From Rohdeia sp041398665 (lineage in GTDB: Bacteria > Planctomycetota > UBA1135 > GCA-002686595), in contig JAWKUH010000008.1 in assembly GCA_041398665.1 (NCBI GenBank), positions 62,001-126,000 of the forward strand: DNA of 64,000 nt, given 5' to 3'. Both the position numbers and the translations under genes were made by a program. The notes below the pieces were generated by a model, which was not told where the DNA came from, did not search any database, and saw only the letters and a list, made by a program, of their open reading frames with translations. This document shows positions 62,725 through 64,000 of this stretch, piece after piece (position 1 is the stretch's first letter; the number at the start of each line of letters is the position of its first letter).

Positions 62725-63084
62725 TCAGCGGCCCTGCAGCACCGACGTGATGCGGATGCCGTAGGACTCCTTGATCGTGACGATCTCGCCGCGCGCGACG
62801 ACCTTGCCGTTCACGAGCACGTCGGCGGGTTCGTGCGCCTCGCGGTCGAGCGCGACGAGCGAGCCCGGCCCGAGCTTCACGAGCTCCGCGAGCGACATCG
62901 TCGTCCGACCCACCTCGACGGTGATACGGACCGGCACGTCCATGAAGTGGGCCAGGCCCATCGGTGCGTTCGACGACGCCGCGCCGTGGATCTCGTCGAG
63001 CCTCTCGGCCTGGACGCGCACGGCCTCGGTGGCCGCGTCGATCTGTTGCTCGAGCTGTTCGCCCTCGGTCTTCGTGTCGTTCAT
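62725..63084 (-). CDS. fliN: Flagellar motor switch protein FliN
   Basis: FliN forms the C ring of the flagellar motor with FliM. The 119-residue protein has a helical N-terminus and the C-terminal SpoA domain (about residues 45-119): MDVPVRITVEVGRTTMSLAEL, LGPGSLVALDREAHEPADVLVNGKVVARGE and ESYGIRITSV. Length matches a single SpoA FliN. The start overlaps the fliM stop by four bases. It ends 19 bases from the divergently ended ABC permease gene. Confidence 0.95.
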   Translation of the reverse strand: MNDTKTEGEQLEQQIDAATEAVRVQAERLDEIHGAASSNAPMGLAHFMDVPVRITVEVGRTTMSLAELVKLGPGSLVALDREAHEPADVLVNGKVVARGEIVTIKESYGIRITSVLQGR

Positions 63085-64000
63085 GACGGATCGCTCTGGG
63101 GTTCTTCGATCTCCTCGACGACGACCGCGACGTGGCCGCGGCTCGTGCCGACGCGTCCGCGGGCGAACACGACGCCCGAGGCTCGCAGCACGACCGGATC
63201 GCCGAGTGCGGCGTCGATCGGGACCACGTCGCCGACTTCGAGCGAGAGGAGATCGGACAGGGTGAGCTCGACGGTGCCGAGCTGGACGTCGACCTCGACG
63301 GGGACGAGGTCGAGGTGGTCGGGGACGTCGCTCGCACCGTCGGCGGCGCCGTCCGTGGGGTCGCCGGCGAGCGGACCGCGCGCCGCGGGCATCGGCAGGT
63401 AGACCGACAGCGTGGTCTCGCCGGACGGGAGCGACAGCAGGAGGTCGATCGCGAGTCGGTGCGGGTCGGGGCGGCGTCCCTGCGACTCGCGCCAGGTCGG
63501 CGAGTGCTTCAGCATCTCGACGGCCTCGTACTCGCCGGGCTCGAGGCGCAGCGTCGCGGCGACGCTGTCGACGACGACGCGCAGGAGTCGCACGAGCACG
63601 CGCCGCTCCATCGGCGTGAGGAAGCGACCGAGCGGTTCCTCCGGCTCGTCCTCGCCCTCCTCGGTCGCGCCCTCGGCGTCGGACTCGCCGTCCGACTCCG
63701 CCTTCTCCTCGTCCGAGCTCTCCTCCTCCTCGTCGTCGTCCTCCTCGTCGGACGCGCCGAGCACGTGCTCGATCGTCACGACGGCGGAGGGGTTGTCCCA
63801 CAGGCACCAACCGGGTTGGCCGTCGACGCGGAAGCAGACGAGGGCCGGCGGGTCCTCGACGCTCTCGAAGATGCTCTCGGCGTCGACCTCGTGGCAGGCG
63901 CCGACGTGCAGCTCGACCGGGAAGCCCGAGAGCTGCGTCAGGTCGCGCTCGATCCTCGGGAGCGTGCGCCCGATCAGTCGACGCGCCTCGGCGACGTCGT
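63081..64000 (-). CDS. fliM: Flagellar motor switch protein FliM (5' partial)
   Basis: The frame is open at the right edge of the window. The visible 306 residues show the FliM middle domain: RLIGRTLPRIERDLTQLSG, then the unusual low-complexity Asp/Glu/Ser-rich insert (EEDDDEEEESSDEEKA) and TPMERRVLVRLLRVVVDSVAATL. The C-terminal SpoA domain is at VPVEVDVQLGTVELTLSDLL. The acidic insert of about 50 residues is not usual for FliM. The N-terminal CheY-binding peptide is outside the window. It is coupled to fliN. Confidence 0.85.
   Translation of the reverse strand, partial: DVAEARRLIGRTLPRIERDLTQLSGFPVELHVGACHEVDAESIFESVEDPPALVCFRVDGQPGWCLWDNPSAVVTIEHVLGASDEEDDDEEEESSDEEKAESDGESDAEGATEEGEDEPEEPLGRFLTPMERRVLVRLLRVVVDSVAATLRLEPGEYEAVEMLKHSPTWRESQGRRPDPHRLAIDLLLSLPSGETTLSVYLPMPAARGPLAGDPTDGAADGASDVPDHLDLVPVEVDVQLGTVELTLSDLLSLEVGDVVPIDAALGDPVVLRASGVVFARGRVGTSRGHVAVVVEEIEEPQSDPS

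Overview
The window is a very GC-rich (by eye around 70%), densely coding bacterial chromosome segment with 57 protein genes on both strands. No tRNA, rRNA, CRISPR array, phage gene or insertion sequence was recognised. P-ring and L-ring flagellar genes, a phosphoheptose isomerase and many lipoprotein signals point to a double-membraned (Gram-negative) cell. The ECF sigma factor + Ser/Thr kinase + FGE-domain locus, several long beta-propeller ('FG-GAP-like') secreted proteins and a sulfatase-like lipoprotein are typical of Planctomycetota. That phylum is my best guess; I do not name a genus.

Layout. 1-8758 (+): late flagellar rod, ring and hook genes flgA(partial)-flgH-flgI-flgJ-flgN-like-flgK-flgL, then a 95-residue unknown and an acetyltransferase. 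8894-11277 (-): zinc-ribbon membrane protein, SUKH/SMI1-like protein, AAC(6')-like acetyltransferase and retropepsin-like lipoprotein. 11343-17462 (-): hemL, gmhA, then three divergent paralogous lipoproteins with RraB-like C-terminal modules. 17627-18879 (+): a frameshifted secreted protein. 18987-20630 (-): first FG-GAP-like protein. 20827-25947 (-): heme operon hemG-ccsA/hemX-hemA-hemC-hemD, in which hemG and hemD each carry a frameshift. 26045-28092 (-): sulfatase-like and MORN-like lipoproteins. 28426-34882 (+): two membrane-anchored unknowns and a 1621-residue TPR/beta-helix protein. 34946-35983 (-): small beta-helix protein. 36105-38749 (-): CPBP protease coupled to hemE. 38806-39588 (+): nagB. 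39940-42142 (-): ECF sigma, membrane anti-sigma candidate and a secretin-like protein. 42269-43906 (-): second FG-GAP-like protein. 44307-46921 (+): BlaI/M56-peptidase pair, DUF1579 protein and SRPBCC protein. 47288-50859 (+): CheX-like, thioredoxin-like, HPt/CheA-type kinase and CheY. 50863-51996 (-): ispG. 52128-53417 (+): FAD oxidoreductase. 53683-55326 (+): third FG-GAP-like protein. 55353-60258 (-): ECF sigma, STPK-FGE kinase and two unknown proteins. 60442-62705 (+): ABC exporter pair. 62725-64000 (-): fliN and fliM (partial). Flagellar genes therefore lie at both edges.

How the genes work together. Tetrapyrrole synthesis is spread over about 21 kb (hemL, hemA/C/D/G plus a CcsA-like cytochrome assembly protein, and hemE), with hemB and ferrochelatase outside the window. 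At least three regulatory modules are visible: ECF/anti-sigma, BlaI/M56 and ECF/Ser-Thr kinase, plus one chemotaxis-like phosphorelay. Gene junctions are extremely compact: twenty adjacent gene pairs share exactly four bases (ATGA or GTGA), which I used to fix many start codons. Three genes between 17.6 and 25 kb are split by single-base indels. In each the coding signal continues in the next frame, so either the assembly has errors there or these genes are recently broken.
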